Positions 38,255-46,450 of a stretch of DNA of 64,000 nucleotides are shown here, piece after piece (position 1 is the stretch's first letter; every line of letters begins with the position of its first letter). The notes below the pieces were generated by a model that had not been told where the DNA came from, searched no databases, and saw only the letters and a list, made by a program, of their open reading frames with translations. The position numbers and the translations under genes are program-made. Where the stretch lies: NCBI RefSeq assembly GCF_014651695.1, contig NZ_BMXJ01000005.1:325415-389414 (forward strand), written 5' to 3'. The stretch is from Nocardiopsis terrae. Its GTDB lineage: Bacteria; Actinomycetota; Actinomycetes; Streptosporangiales; Streptosporangiaceae.

Positions 38255-39103
38255 TCAACCCTTCGCGAGCGTCCCCAGGTACAACTCGATCACGTTGGGA
38301 TCGTTCAGCAGGTCCGCACCCGTACCCGTGTACGCGTTCCGGCCCTGGTCCAACACGTAACCGCGATCACAGATCTGCAGACAACGACGCGCGTTCTGCT
38401 CCACCATGACCACCGAAACACCCGTGGAGTTGACCTCCTTCACCCGCTGGAAGACCTCCTCCTGGTAGATCGGCGACAGCCCCGCCGTGGGCTCGTCCAG
38501 AAGCAGCACCGACGGATCCATCATCAGAGCCCGGCCCATGGCCACCATCTGACGCTCACCGCCCGACAGCGAACCGGCCTTCGCCCTACGGCGCTTCCCC
38601 AACAACGGGAACAGCTCCGAGACCACGGCGAACCGCTCAGCGAACGTCCGCGGCCGCAGGAAAGCCCCCATCTGGAGGTTCTCCTCGATCGTCAACGACG
38701 GGAACACGTTCCGCGTCTGCGGAACGTAACCCACGCCCCGCTCCACCAACGAGTGCGCCGCCAGCCCCGAGATACTCGAACCCCGCAGCGTCAGACCGCC
38801 CCCGCGCACCGGAATCAACCCGAAGATCGTCTTGATCAGAGTCGACTTCCCCGCACCGTTGGGCCCGATGATCGCCACGACCTCACCCTCGGTGAGAGTC
38901 AGGGTGCACCCGTTCAGGATGTTCACCCCCGGCACGTAACCGGCCACGATGTCCTTGGCCAACAGCAGGTAGTCCTCCGGACCCCCCACCTCGGCGGTCT
39001 CGGCCACCGCGTGCTCCAGGAACTCCTCACGGTGCTCCTGGAAGACCTCGGCCTCCGGAACCTCCTCCGGGCCCGGACGCGGCCCCCCGCTCTCCTCACT
39101 CAT
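38255..39103 (-). CDS. livF: Branched-chain amino-acid-type ABC transporter ATPase LivF
   Basis: 282 residues. The N-terminal ~45 residues are an acidic extension absent from typical LivF (usually ~235). Then the ABC core: Walker A AIIGPNGAGKSTLIKT near 80-95, signature GSLSGGERQMVAMGRALM, Walker B LLLDEPTAGLSP, and the switch His region VVMVEQNARR. ATG 39103 overlaps the livG stop by 8 bases, so the pair is coupled. Powers the LivHM permease. Confidence 0.94.
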   Translation of the reverse strand: MSEESGGPRPGPEEVPEAEVFQEHREEFLEHAVAETAEVGGPEDYLLLAKDIVAGYVPGVNILNGCTLTLTEGEVVAIIGPNGAGKSTLIKTIFGLIPVRGGGLTLRGSSISGLAAHSLVERGVGYVPQTRNVFPSLTIEENLQMGAFLRPRTFAERFAVVSELFPLLGKRRRAKAGSLSGGERQMVAMGRALMMDPSVLLLDEPTAGLSPIYQEEVFQRVKEVNSTGVSVVMVEQNARRCLQICDRGYVLDQGRNAYTGTGADLLNDPNVIELYLGTLAKG

Positions 39104-39977
39104 CGCCACTCCCACGGACCTCGTCCCCGACCTCCTGGACACCCAGGTAGGCATCGATCACCTGCTGGTTGGACCGGATGTCCGAAGGAGAACCCTCCGC
39201 GATCACCTGCCCCTGCGCCAACACCACGATCCAGTCGCTGATCCCCATGATCACGTCCATGTCGTGCTCGACGAACAGCACCGTCTTGCCCTCGTCACGC
39301 AACGACGTGATGTGGTGCAGCAACGACTGCACCAACGCCGGGTTCACACCCGCCATCGGCTCGTCCAGCATGATCATGCTCGGATCGGTCATCAGCGCAC
39401 GAGCCATCTCCAACAGCTTGCGCTGACCACCCGACAACGAACCCGCCATGTCCTGACGCTTGTCGACCAGCTTGAACCGCTCCAGCAGCTCCATCGCCCG
39501 GACCGTGTTCGCCTTCTCCTGACGGCCCCACACCGGCCGGAGGAACGCCCCGGCCATCCGCTCGCCCACCTGGCCCTGAGCGCCCAACAACATGTTGTCG
39601 AGCACCGTCATCCGGGTCAGCGCCTTGGTCAGCTGGAAGGTCCGCACCATCCCGGCCCGGGCCACCCGGTGGCCCGGACGGCCGTTGACCGACCGCCCCT
39701 CGAACGACCACCGGCCGCCGTCCACCCGGTCGAAACCGGTCAACAGGTTGAACAGCGTCGACTTACCCGCACCGTTCGGACCGATCAGCGCCGTGATCGT
39801 CCCCCGCTGCACCTCGAGGTGCCCCACGTCCACAGCGGTCAGACCGCCGAACGAACGCCGCACACCGTCAGCCACCAGGATCGGATCCGACTTCGCCGAA
39901 CCCGGCTCCGGAACCGCCCCGGCCATCCGATCGACCACGGCACCCGCCCCGGAGGCGTCCATCTCGTCACTTGACAT
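39096..39977 (-). CDS. livG: Branched-chain amino-acid-type ABC transporter ATPase LivG
   Basis: 293 residues. Walker A ALIGPNGAGKSTLFNLLTG near 62-80, the LivG-specific VRTFQLTKALTRMTVLDNML insertion, signature GSLSGGQRKLLEMARALM, Walker B IMLDEPMAGVNPAL, and VLFVEHDMDVIM. Start ATG 39977 with GGAG 10 bases upstream, overlapping the livM stop by 11 bases. Hydrolyses ATP with LivF to drive uptake. Confidence 0.94.
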   Translation of the reverse strand: MSSDEMDASGAGAVVDRMAGAVPEPGSAKSDPILVADGVRRSFGGLTAVDVGHLEVQRGTITALIGPNGAGKSTLFNLLTGFDRVDGGRWSFEGRSVNGRPGHRVARAGMVRTFQLTKALTRMTVLDNMLLGAQGQVGERMAGAFLRPVWGRQEKANTVRAMELLERFKLVDKRQDMAGSLSGGQRKLLEMARALMTDPSMIMLDEPMAGVNPALVQSLLHHITSLRDEGKTVLFVEHDMDVIMGISDWIVVLAQGQVIAEGSPSDIRSNQQVIDAYLGVQEVGDEVRGSGDE

Positions 39978-40959
39978 TGACCAACATCTCCTTGCGGTCA
40001 CCGATCAGACCCTGCGGCCGGAAGACGATCAACAGCACCAGCATCACGCCGACGAACGCCAACTGGATCGCACCGTAGTCCGGGCCCGACAGGAACGGCA
40101 GGTACCCCTCACGGCCCAGCCCCCGCAGGAAGCCGTCCGTGAAGCTCATCAGGAACCAGAACGCCATCGAACCCACGATCGGCCCGAGCACGCGCCCAGC
40201 CCCGCCCAACAACAGGATCACCCACAGGAAGAACGTCACCTGAGGCTTGAACTGGTCCGGCTGGATCGCACCCTGGTGCACCGCCATCATGGAACCCGCC
40301 AGCGCACCGATCAGACCACCCAGGACCAGGGCCTGCATCTTGTAGGCGAACGCGTTCTTACCGAGGCTGCGCACAGCCTCCTCGTCCTCCCGGATACCCC
40401 GGACGACACGACCCCAAGGGCTGTGGATCAGCAACCAGGTCAGCAACGCCGTCAGCGCCACCAGACCCCACGTCACCGCCATCAACCACATGTGGTTGCC
40501 GCTGAACGAGAACGCACCGAACCCGTACCGCTCACCCGGATCGAAGAACACGTTCCAGGTACGGAACTCACCGGACAGGTTCTGCAGGCCGTACACACCC
40601 TTGGTCAACGGCTCCGCGAACCCCGCCCGGTACACCAGGCGCAACACCTCGGCCGCCGCGATCGTCGTGATCGCCAGATAGTCCGCCCGCAACCGCAGCG
40701 TCGGGATACCCAACAACAGCGCCAACACCACGGCACAGGCCAGACCCACCAGGAACCCGACCAGCAGCGGCAACTCGAACACCGCGACACTGATACCCAC
40801 GCCGTAGGCGCCCACCAGCATGAACCCGACCTGGCCGAAGTTCAGCAACCCCGTGTAACCGAAGTGCATGTTCAGGCCGATCGCGGCCAACGCGTAGATC
40901 GCGGCCACCGGACCCACCGCGGATCGGGCGGACTCGGCGAGGATCAAGAAAATATCCAT
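39967..40959 (-). CDS. livM: Liv-type ABC permease LivM
   Basis: 330 residues, about nine membrane helices. Family signatures: LNMHFGYTGLLNFGQVGFML near 29-48 (the NLxxGYxGxLNFGHxxF motif), LRLRADYLAITTIAAAEVLRL near 88-108, and the EAA-like loop GIREDEEAVRSLGKNAFAYK that docks the ATPases. Starts 13 bases after livH stop and overlaps livG. Moves substrate captured by the binding lipoproteins at 35.4-38.2 kb, by inference from proximity. Confidence 0.94.
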   Translation of the reverse strand: MDIFLILAESARSAVGPVAAIYALAAIGLNMHFGYTGLLNFGQVGFMLVGAYGVGISVAVFELPLLVGFLVGLACAVVLALLLGIPTLRLRADYLAITTIAAAEVLRLVYRAGFAEPLTKGVYGLQNLSGEFRTWNVFFDPGERYGFGAFSFSGNHMWLMAVTWGLVALTALLTWLLIHSPWGRVVRGIREDEEAVRSLGKNAFAYKMQALVLGGLIGALAGSMMAVHQGAIQPDQFKPQVTFFLWVILLLGGAGRVLGPIVGSMAFWFLMSFTDGFLRGLGREGYLPFLSGPDYGAIQLAFVGVMLVLLIVFRPQGLIGDRKEMLVNVK

Positions 40960-40971
40960 TGTCTACCTCTC

Positions 40972-42531
40972 CTAGCCGACCCGCTCGCGCCGACCGAGCA
41001 GACCCTGGGGCCTGATCAGCAGCATGAGGATCATCAGGGCCAGAGCCCACGCCTGCATGAGCTGTGTGGGGAACCACAGGGTGGACAGCATCGCCACCAG
41101 ACCGACGGTGATACCGCCGACCATCGCGCCGTAGGCCGTTCCCAGACCGCCCAGGATCACCGCGGCGAACATGAGCAGCAGCAGACGGAAGCCCATCTCG
41201 TAGTCCACGACCTGGTTCAGACCGAAGAGCACACCGCCCAGCGACGCCAGGCCACCGCCCAGGAACCACACGTACAGCGTCACCCGGTCCACGTCGATAC
41301 CCGAGGACTCCGCCAGGTCGCGGTTGTCCGAGACCGCACGCATCGCCTTGCCGATCCGGGTGAACTGCAGCAGACACGCCACCAGCACCAGGACCACGAC
41401 CGAGATGGCCATGATCACCAGGTCGCGCGGCGGCATCGAGATCGGACCGAAGTCCACCAGCTCCTGCACCTGGTAACCGGCGTAACGCTCCCGGTTCGCC
41501 CCGAAGAGCACCAGCAGCACGTGCCGCACCACCAGGGCCAGACCGATCGAGACGATGAACATCTGGATCAGCGCGACGTTGCGCCTGCGCAGCGGACGCC
41601 ACAGGTAACGCTCCATCGAACCGCCCAGGACGGCACCCATGACCACCGCGATGCCGGCGGCCGCCCACAGCGGCACCTGCCAGCCCAGGTCGTCACCGAG
41701 CACGCCCACCAGCGTCGCCAGCGCGATACCGCCGAAGACCGAGGACCACTGGAGGACGACCAGCGTGGTCCGGTTGAGCCTGTCCTCGGCGAACGCCCCC
41801 AACAGGACCGCGACTCCCAGACCGGCGAAGATCGCCAGCAGGGAGTTGCCCAGCCCCGCGGCGCCGGTACTGAACAACAGGGCCATCATCGCACCGAAGG
41901 TGACCATGTCACCGTGCGAGAAGTTGATGACCTGCGTCGTACCGAAGATCAGTGAGAGGCCGATCGCGGAGATCGCGATGACCAGGCCGAACAGGAGACC
42001 GGCCGCGGTGAGCTGCACGAAGCGCTCCCCGAAGCCGCCGCTGACGCCCTCGACCTCGACGGACTCGTCGTCGGCGGGCGCCTCCTCGCCCCCGGCCGCG
42101 TCCTCTTCCGGTGAGGGGGCCGCCTCGTCCTGCTCGGCGGATTCACCCGGGTGTTCCAGCACGATGAGGACGAGCCGGTCCTTGTCGGCCTCGACCTCGA
42201 CCTCGGCCTCTCCGTCGACGACAAGCGCCGTCTCACGTACGGCGAACTCGCTGGGGACGGACTCCTGGTCCACCACTAGGCGGTAGTCGCCCGGTCCGGG
42301 CAACCCCACTTCCCAATTTCCATCAGGGCCGGTCTCCACCGCATCGATCTCGTCGTCACCCTGGAAGACCGTGATCAGGATGCCTTCGACACCCTGGTCC
42401 CGGTCGTCCGGCTGACCGATCTGACCGTGCAGCGACTCACCGCCCTGTTCGTCTGCCGTCGCCACTGCCCCGGGAATCACCAGGAATGCGGTGATCAGGG
42501 CGAGCAACACGGTCACGAGGCGTGTGCGCAC
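40972..42531 (-). CDS. livH: LivH permease fused to a secreted Ig-like/CNA-B-type domain
   Basis: 519 residues; ordinary LivH is ~300. Residues 1-26 are a signal peptide (cleavage near ATADE). Residues 30-125 resemble a carboxypeptidase-regulatory/CNA-B-type beta sandwich (GVEGILITVFQGDDEIDAV, TGPDGNWEVGLPGPGDYRLVVD). Residues 125-165 are an acidic linker. From ~170 the permease is normal: LSLIFGTTQVINFSHGDMVT near 193-212 (LivH signature) and an EAA loop RTIGKAMRAVSDNRDLAESS-like near 395-415. The fused outer domain would sit near the binding-protein docking face. Start ATG in GCGCGTGCGCACACGCCTC... is read as MRTRLV. An 18-base palindrome lies 34 bases upstream. Confidence 0.9.
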   Translation of the reverse strand: MRTRLVTVLLALITAFLVIPGAVATADEQGGESLHGQIGQPDDRDQGVEGILITVFQGDDEIDAVETGPDGNWEVGLPGPGDYRLVVDQESVPSEFAVRETALVVDGEAEVEVEADKDRLVLIVLEHPGESAEQDEAAPSPEEDAAGGEEAPADDESVEVEGVSGGFGERFVQLTAAGLLFGLVIAISAIGLSLIFGTTQVINFSHGDMVTFGAMMALLFSTGAAGLGNSLLAIFAGLGVAVLLGAFAEDRLNRTTLVVLQWSSVFGGIALATLVGVLGDDLGWQVPLWAAAGIAVVMGAVLGGSMERYLWRPLRRRNVALIQMFIVSIGLALVVRHVLLVLFGANRERYAGYQVQELVDFGPISMPPRDLVIMAISVVVLVLVACLLQFTRIGKAMRAVSDNRDLAESSGIDVDRVTLYVWFLGGGLASLGGVLFGLNQVVDYEMGFRLLLLMFAAVILGGLGTAYGAMVGGITVGLVAMLSTLWFPTQLMQAWALALMILMLLIRPQGLLGRRERVG

Positions 42532-42564
42532 GCGCGCTCCTTGCGCATCTGAGGTTGGCGGACT

Positions 42565-42582
42565 CCGAATGCGAGCATTCGG
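42565..42582. promoter_or_regulatory. 18-bp palindrome in the livH leader, possible operator
   Basis: CCGAATGC-GA-GCATTCGG, perfect 8-bp arms with a 2-base spacer, 34 bases upstream of the livH start. Too short a loop for a terminator, so a dimeric repressor site is more likely. Confidence 0.55.
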
Positions 42583-42804
42583 GTACCGCTGTCCTTTAGC
42601 TGTTCGGTGCGGTGAGTTTAGCCCGATTTAGGCTGGTCATTCAGCATCACTTAAGCCACGTGATCCAACCGTCACCCCATTGTGTGCAACCGAGATCAAA
42701 CTGGTACGAGATCCGCGTTGACCCTGGACGTTCGTCTAGCTTTCGCCGCTGCAAGCAGCCAATCTGTAGGTTTGTGCCGAACCTTGACCCCGAGGAAGCA
42801 CGAA

Positions 42805-42832
42805 GGGGCCGCACCCGACCGGGTGCGGCCCC
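42805..42832 (-). terminator. pdtaR terminator
   Basis: Perfect 12-bp stem GGGGCCGCACCC with its complement around a GACC loop, 27 bases past the pdtaR stop on the minus strand. Confidence 0.85.
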
Positions 42833-42858
42833 TGTTCAGTACTGCGGGGGTCGGCTGG

Positions 42859-43449
42859 TTAGGCCTGCTGTCCCCCGAGCGTCTCGACGACTGTCTCGGC
42901 GACCTTGCGCATGGTCAACCGACGGTCCATGGAGTTCTTCTGGATCCACCTGAACGCCTCGGGTTCACTCATCCCGTGGCGGCTCTGCAGCAGCCCCTTG
43001 GCCTGCTCGACGAGCTTGCGCGTCTCGAGCCGGTCCTGGAGGCTGCTGACCTCCGCCTCCAGCGCCGCCAGTTCGGCGTAGCGGGAGGTGGCCATCTCGA
43101 TCGCCGGAACCAGGTCCGACTTGCTGAAGGGCTTGACCAGGTAGGCCATCGCCCCCGCCTCGCGAGCCCGTTCGACCAGCTCCCGCTGGGAGAAGGCCGT
43201 CAGGATCACGACCGGGGCGATGCGGTCCCCGGCGATGCGTTCGGCGGCGGAAAGGCCGTCGAGCACCGGCATCTTGATGTCGGTGATCACCAGGTCCGGC
43301 CTCAGCTCCTGGGCAAGCCGGATAGCGGCCTCCCCGTCGCCGGCCTCCCCGACGACGGCGTAGCCGTCCTCCTCGAGCATCTCCTTGAGATCCAGGCGGA
43401 TCAGGGCCTCGTCTTCCGCGATCACCACACGGCTCTGCGTCCTCGTCAC
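42859..43449 (-). CDS. pdtaR: ANTAR-domain RNA-binding response regulator PdtaR
   Basis: 196 residues. Receiver domain (1-120): acid pocket AEDEA near 11-15 and phospho-acceptor Asp57 in ITDIKMP, Lys in LVKPFS. Residues about 135-190 form the ANTAR three-helix bundle (ALEAEVSSLQDRLETRKLVE, QAKGLLQSRHGMSEPEAFRW) that binds paired hexaloop hairpins in RNA leaders to block terminators. The partner kinase PdtaS is not in the window. Start GTG 43449 inside a CGTATACG palindrome; no strong ribosome site, possibly leaderless. Position upstream of livH makes Liv transcripts reasonable ANTAR targets, untested. Confidence 0.93.
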   Translation of the reverse strand: MTRTQSRVVIAEDEALIRLDLKEMLEEDGYAVVGEAGDGEAAIRLAQELRPDLVITDIKMPVLDGLSAAERIAGDRIAPVVILTAFSQRELVERAREAGAMAYLVKPFSKSDLVPAIEMATSRYAELAALEAEVSSLQDRLETRKLVEQAKGLLQSRHGMSEPEAFRWIQKNSMDRRLTMRKVAETVVETLGGQQA

Positions 43450-43564
43450 GTATACGAGGTTACCGAGATCCGCTAGTATGCTGTGCGTCGGCCCCGGCAA
43501 TGCCGGTCAATCGTGACTGCACTGTTGGCGGACCGCCGCCGGAGCACACCGTCTGCTAGGCGGC

Positions 43565-43570
43565 TAGTAT
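43565..43570 (+). promoter_or_regulatory. TAGTAT -10-like box of the tRNA-like gene
   Basis: TAGTAT 20 bases before the tRNA. The 9-mer CTAGTATGC containing it recurs at 43473-43481, 91 bases upstream. No good -35 at 17 bases for either copy. Confidence 0.4.
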
Positions 43571-43589
43571 GCCCGAATAAAGTAAAAAT

Positions 43590-43664
43590 GCCCTGGTATG
43601 CCAACAGGTAGAGCACATCGCCTCAAAAGCGATGCCAGTGTGGGTTCGAATCCCACCCAGGGTA
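43590..43664 (+). tRNA. tRNA-like gene, anticodon CAA (Leu) but with short variable arm
   Basis: A 75-nt cloverleaf: acceptor GCCCTGG/CCAGGGT with one G.T pair and discriminator A; D-arm with AACAGGTAGAGCA; anticodon stem ATCGC/GCGAT with loop CTCAAAA (anticodon CAA); T-arm GTGGG/CCCAC with TTCGAAT. The variable region is only GCCAGT (6 nt), whereas tRNA-Leu needs a long type II arm. So it is either an atypical leucine tRNA, a tRNA charged with something else, or a tRNA-like regulatory RNA. CCA is not encoded. Followed by its own terminator. Confidence 0.75.
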
Positions 43665-43668
43665 CGAC

Positions 43669-43692
43669 AGCCACCCTTCTGGGTGGCTTTTT
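43669..43692 (+). terminator. Terminator of the tRNA-like gene
   Basis: Perfect 8-bp stem AGCCACCC/GGGTGGCT with TTCT loop, followed by TTTT, four bases after the tRNA end. Confidence 0.9.
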
Positions 43693-43740
43693 GCTGTTCA
43701 GGGTCCCTCTCCTCCGAAAACGTCCGAAGCGTGAGCAATC

Positions 43741-44556
43741 ATGCACTCTATGTACTCACCGCATGTCAGGCGTGAAGCCACTTCTCTCATCGACTCCGGA
43801 GTTTCCTACACCGAGGTAGGCCGCCGGATGGGGATCAACCGGTCCACGCTCCAGAGTTGGATGCGTGACCGCTCACTCGTGGACAAGTACCTGGGTACCG
43901 ACCTCTGTCCTCGTTGTGAACCCATACCGGGCACGCCCAAGCCGTTGGACGCCTACAGCTACCTGCTGGGCCTCTACTTCGGCGACGGGAGCCTCACCCC
44001 GGCGGGAGATCCTGCGAAGAGGGTCTGGCGTCTGCGGGTGATGTGTTCGGACACCTGGCCCGGGCTCATCGAGCTCTGCGCGGGAGCCATGGCAGCGATC
44101 CGCCCCGACCACAAGGTGTCCAGGGTTCCCTCCACCGGTTGCACTGAGGTGCACAGCAACTGGAAGCACTGGCCCTGTCTGTTCCCCCAGCACGGGCCGG
44201 GTAGGAAGCACGATCGGACCATCGCGCTGGAGCCCTGGCAGCAGGTCATCGTCGAAGAGCATCCGAAGAATTTCGTTCGCGGACTCATTCACTCCGACGG
44301 AAGCCGGGTCCTCAACCGGGTCAAGAGGAAGCACCCGGACGGTTGCGAGCGGTACTACGAGTACCCGCGCTACCACTTCACCAACGTTTCCACCGACGTC
44401 ATCGGGCTGTGCACCGAAGCGCTGGACCAGCTGGACATCCCCTGGAAGGTCCACACCAGCAAGGGGAAGGGAACCCATCAGGACAAGCACGTCGTGTCCA
44501 TCTCCCGCAAGGAGGCGGTGGCTCGGATGGACTCGTTCGTGGGACCCAAGTACTGA
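43741..44556 (+). CDS. HTH protein with two LAGLIDADG-type motifs, homing-endonuclease-like
   Basis: 271 residues. Residues 8-45 form a helix-turn-helix (REATSLIDSGVSYTEVGRRM, INRSTLQSWM), followed by a CxxC (CPRC at 56-59). LAGLIDADG-type helices occur twice: SYLLGLYFGDGSL near 73-85 and FVRGLIHSDGSRV near 177-189, each retaining the acidic residue (GDG, SDG). This is a two-repeat LAGLIDADG fold, as in homing endonucleases and in the WhiA-type regulators derived from them. Both acids present means nuclease activity cannot be excluded. Sits directly after the tRNA-like gene, a usual home for such elements, though it is not inside an intron here. Weak ribosome site; ATG 43741 or 43750. Confidence 0.8.
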   Translation: MHSMYSPHVRREATSLIDSGVSYTEVGRRMGINRSTLQSWMRDRSLVDKYLGTDLCPRCEPIPGTPKPLDAYSYLLGLYFGDGSLTPAGDPAKRVWRLRVMCSDTWPGLIELCAGAMAAIRPDHKVSRVPSTGCTEVHSNWKHWPCLFPQHGPGRKHDRTIALEPWQQVIVEEHPKNFVRGLIHSDGSRVLNRVKRKHPDGCERYYEYPRYHFTNVSTDVIGLCTEALDQLDIPWKVHTSKGKGTHQDKHVVSISRKEAVARMDSFVGPKY

Positions 44557-44570
44557 CCCTGTCCCCGTGA

Positions 44571-44600
44571 CCGGGTGGCCTCAGACCGCAGGCCACCCGG
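44571..44600. terminator. Bidirectional terminator between LAGLIDADG gene and VOC gene
   Basis: Perfect 11-bp stem CCGGGTGGCCT/AGGCCACCCGG with an 8-base loop between convergent stops at 44556 and 44615. Confidence 0.8.
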
Positions 44601-44614
44601 GACCCGCCCGCGGA

Positions 44615-45085
44615 CTACTGGTCGGTGCGGGAGGTGCCCTTCCAGCGGTTCAGGTCCTCACCGGTGATGTCCCGCATCGGGGCGGGCTGGGTGATGCGGA
44701 TGTGGTTGCCGAAGGGGTCACGTAGGGCGCAGTCGACGCCGTAGGGCTGTTCGACGGGCTCCTGGGTGAACTCGACCCCGCGGGAACGGAGGGTCTCGTA
44801 GGTCCTGCGGCAGTCGTCGGTGTTGAGGATGGCGGCGGCGCCGAGTGCTCCCCTGGTGACGAGGTCGCGGACCTGTGCGGCGGTCTCCGCGCTGAGTGAG
44901 GGCGGGCCGGGGACTTCGAGGAGGATGTGGCGGTCCGGGTCGGTCGGTAGGGCGACGGTGAGCCAGCGCATGAAGCCGAGGTCGACGTCGTTGGTGATCT
45001 CGAAGCCGAGTTTGCCGACGTAGAAGTCGAGGGCCTGGTCCTGGTCGAGGACGTTGACGGCGTGGATGCTGATCTGCGTGAACAT
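44615..45085 (-). CDS. VOC-superfamily (glyoxalase/bleomycin-resistance-like) protein
   Basis: 156 residues with paired beta-alpha-beta modules: QISIHAVNVLDQDQALDFYV near 4-23 with metal His8, then GVDCALRDPFGNHIRITQPA near 115-135 where the second module's metal Glu/His position can be followed. Typical length for a single-chain VOC dimer subunit. Substrate unknown. Downstream of the AraC gene on the same strand (35 bases), probably regulated by it. Confidence 0.88.
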   Translation of the reverse strand: MFTQISIHAVNVLDQDQALDFYVGKLGFEITNDVDLGFMRWLTVALPTDPDRHILLEVPGPPSLSAETAAQVRDLVTRGALGAAAILNTDDCRRTYETLRSRGVEFTQEPVEQPYGVDCALRDPFGNHIRITQPAPMRDITGEDLNRWKGTSRTDQ

Positions 45086-45119
45086 GGTCCAACGCTAGGG
45101 CCGGGGGCGGCCGGTGTGC

Positions 45120-45524
45120 TTATCCGAAACCGCTGTGTCCGGTCCAGCTCTTGACGAAGCACACCGGGGCTCTGAGGGGCGTGCTCTCGGCCCGGAAGCG
45201 GGTGGGCGGGCGGCCGATGACGGCGGTGAAGGTGCGGCTGAAGGTGCCGAGGCTGTCGAAGCCGACGCGGTGGGCGATCTCGGTGACGGGGGTGTCGGTG
45301 TCGCGGAGGAGGGCGCAGGCGCGTTCGATGCGGCGGCGTCTGAGGTACCGGTGGGGCGTCTCTCCGAAGGTGTCGCGGAAGCGGCGGTTGAAGTGGGAGG
45401 GGGACAGGTGGGCGATGCGGGCGAGGGCGGGGACGTCGAGGGGGTGTGCGTAGTCGCGGTCCATGGTGTCGCGGGCGCGTAGGAGGCGGAGGTTCTGGTT
45501 CTCGCGGTGGGTGTTCCTGGTCAT
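45120..45524 (-). CDS. AraC-family regulator (DNA-binding domain only)
   Basis: 134 residues: essentially only the two AraC helix-turn-helix units (YAHPLDVPALARIAHLSPSHF, then DTPVTEIAHRVGFDSLGTFSR). No effector-binding domain precedes it, so it may respond indirectly or be a single-domain form. ATG 45524. Upstream of and probably controlling the VOC gene. Confidence 0.85.
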   Translation of the reverse strand: MTRNTHRENQNLRLLRARDTMDRDYAHPLDVPALARIAHLSPSHFNRRFRDTFGETPHRYLRRRRIERACALLRDTDTPVTEIAHRVGFDSLGTFSRTFTAVIGRPPTRFRAESTPLRAPVCFVKSWTGHSGFG

Positions 45525-45562
45525 CGCGGGGTGGTTTCCGGGGTCGCGGGTGGCGTGGCGGG

Positions 45563-46450
45563 TCAGTTGGCGCGGAGGTGGTCTCTGAGGATGCGGGCGG
45601 CTCGGCCGATGAGGGCTTCGGTGGCGGGTTGTTGGCGGGCGGGGACGTGGGATGCGGTGAGGGCGGCGATGGCGTAGGCCTCGCCGTTCCTGTGTTCGAC
45701 GACGCCGATCTCGTGGCGGTGGTTGAGGACGCTTCCGGTTTTGGAGGACCAGGTGCTGGCGTCGGTGCTGAATTCGGGGGCGAGGCGGTGACGGACGACG
45801 TTGTCGGCCATGAGGGCTCGTAGGCGGGCGGCGACGTCGGGGTGGATGGTGGTGGGTTTCCAGAGGGCCTGGAGGAGGTCGACGTGGGCTCGGGCGGAGC
45901 CCGAGTTGGCGAGGGTGACGTCGAGTTGGGGGATGCGGTGGCCGCGTCCGGCGGTTTGGGCCTGGATGGCGAGGGTGTGGGCGAGGTGGGTCTCGTCGGG
46001 GGCGAGGCGTTCGGCGGGTGTTTCGTTGAGGTCGCGGACCCGGTGTCGGACGGTGATGCCGTGGATGTGGTGTTCGTGGAGGGTGCGGGTGACGTGGGCG
46101 GGCGGGGTGAGGTCGAAGAGGGCGTCGGCGGCGACGTTGTCGCTGACGCACATGGCGAGGTAGAGGAGGTCGTCGATGGCGACGGTGGTGGGGTGGCGGA
46201 ACCGGCTGAGGCCGAGGGGGCCGGTGGTGGGGCCGCCGGGTTCGATGCGGATGGGGGTGGCGCCGTCGAGTTCGCCGTGGTGGAGGCGTTGGAGGGTGGC
46301 GAGGGCGAGGGGGACTTTGACGAGGGAGGAGGTGGCGTACTCGGTGTCGGGTTGGATGCCGATCTCGTGTCCGGTGTTGAGGTCGCGGACGAGCAGGGAG
46401 GCGTGGAGTTTGGCCTGGTCGAGTTCGGTCTGGAGTCGTTGGGTGATCAC
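45563..46450 (-). CDS. Class A beta-lactamase-like serine hydrolase, apparently cytosolic
   Basis: 295 residues with the three penicillin-recognising motifs: S42-L-V-K45, S103-D-N105 and K237-T-G239. The omega-loop Glu of true class A enzymes is not clear, and there is no signal peptide (it starts MITQRLQTELDQAKLHASLL), so a cytosolic role acting on a peptide or amide is more likely than penicillin hydrolysis at the surface. ATG overlaps the LysR stop by 4 bases, so it is coupled to the regulator. About 1 kb from a secreted class A enzyme of the same superfamily. Confidence 0.8.
   Translation of the reverse strand: MITQRLQTELDQAKLHASLLVRDLNTGHEIGIQPDTEYATSSLVKVPLALATLQRLHHGELDGATPIRIEPGGPTTGPLGLSRFRHPTTVAIDDLLYLAMCVSDNVAADALFDLTPPAHVTRTLHEHHIHGITVRHRVRDLNETPAERLAPDETHLAHTLAIQAQTAGRGHRIPQLDVTLANSGSARAHVDLLQALWKPTTIHPDVAARLRALMADNVVRHRLAPEFSTDASTWSSKTGSVLNHRHEIGVVEHRNGEAYAIAALTASHVPARQQPATEALIGRAARILRDHLRAN

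Larger units (their letters stand above)
42532..42858. other. Upstream region of livH and 3' flank of pdtaR
   Basis: Contains the livH operator-like palindrome (42565-42582), AT-richer promoter sequence around 42595-42660 and the pdtaR terminator (42805-42832). No gene seen. Confidence 0.6.
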
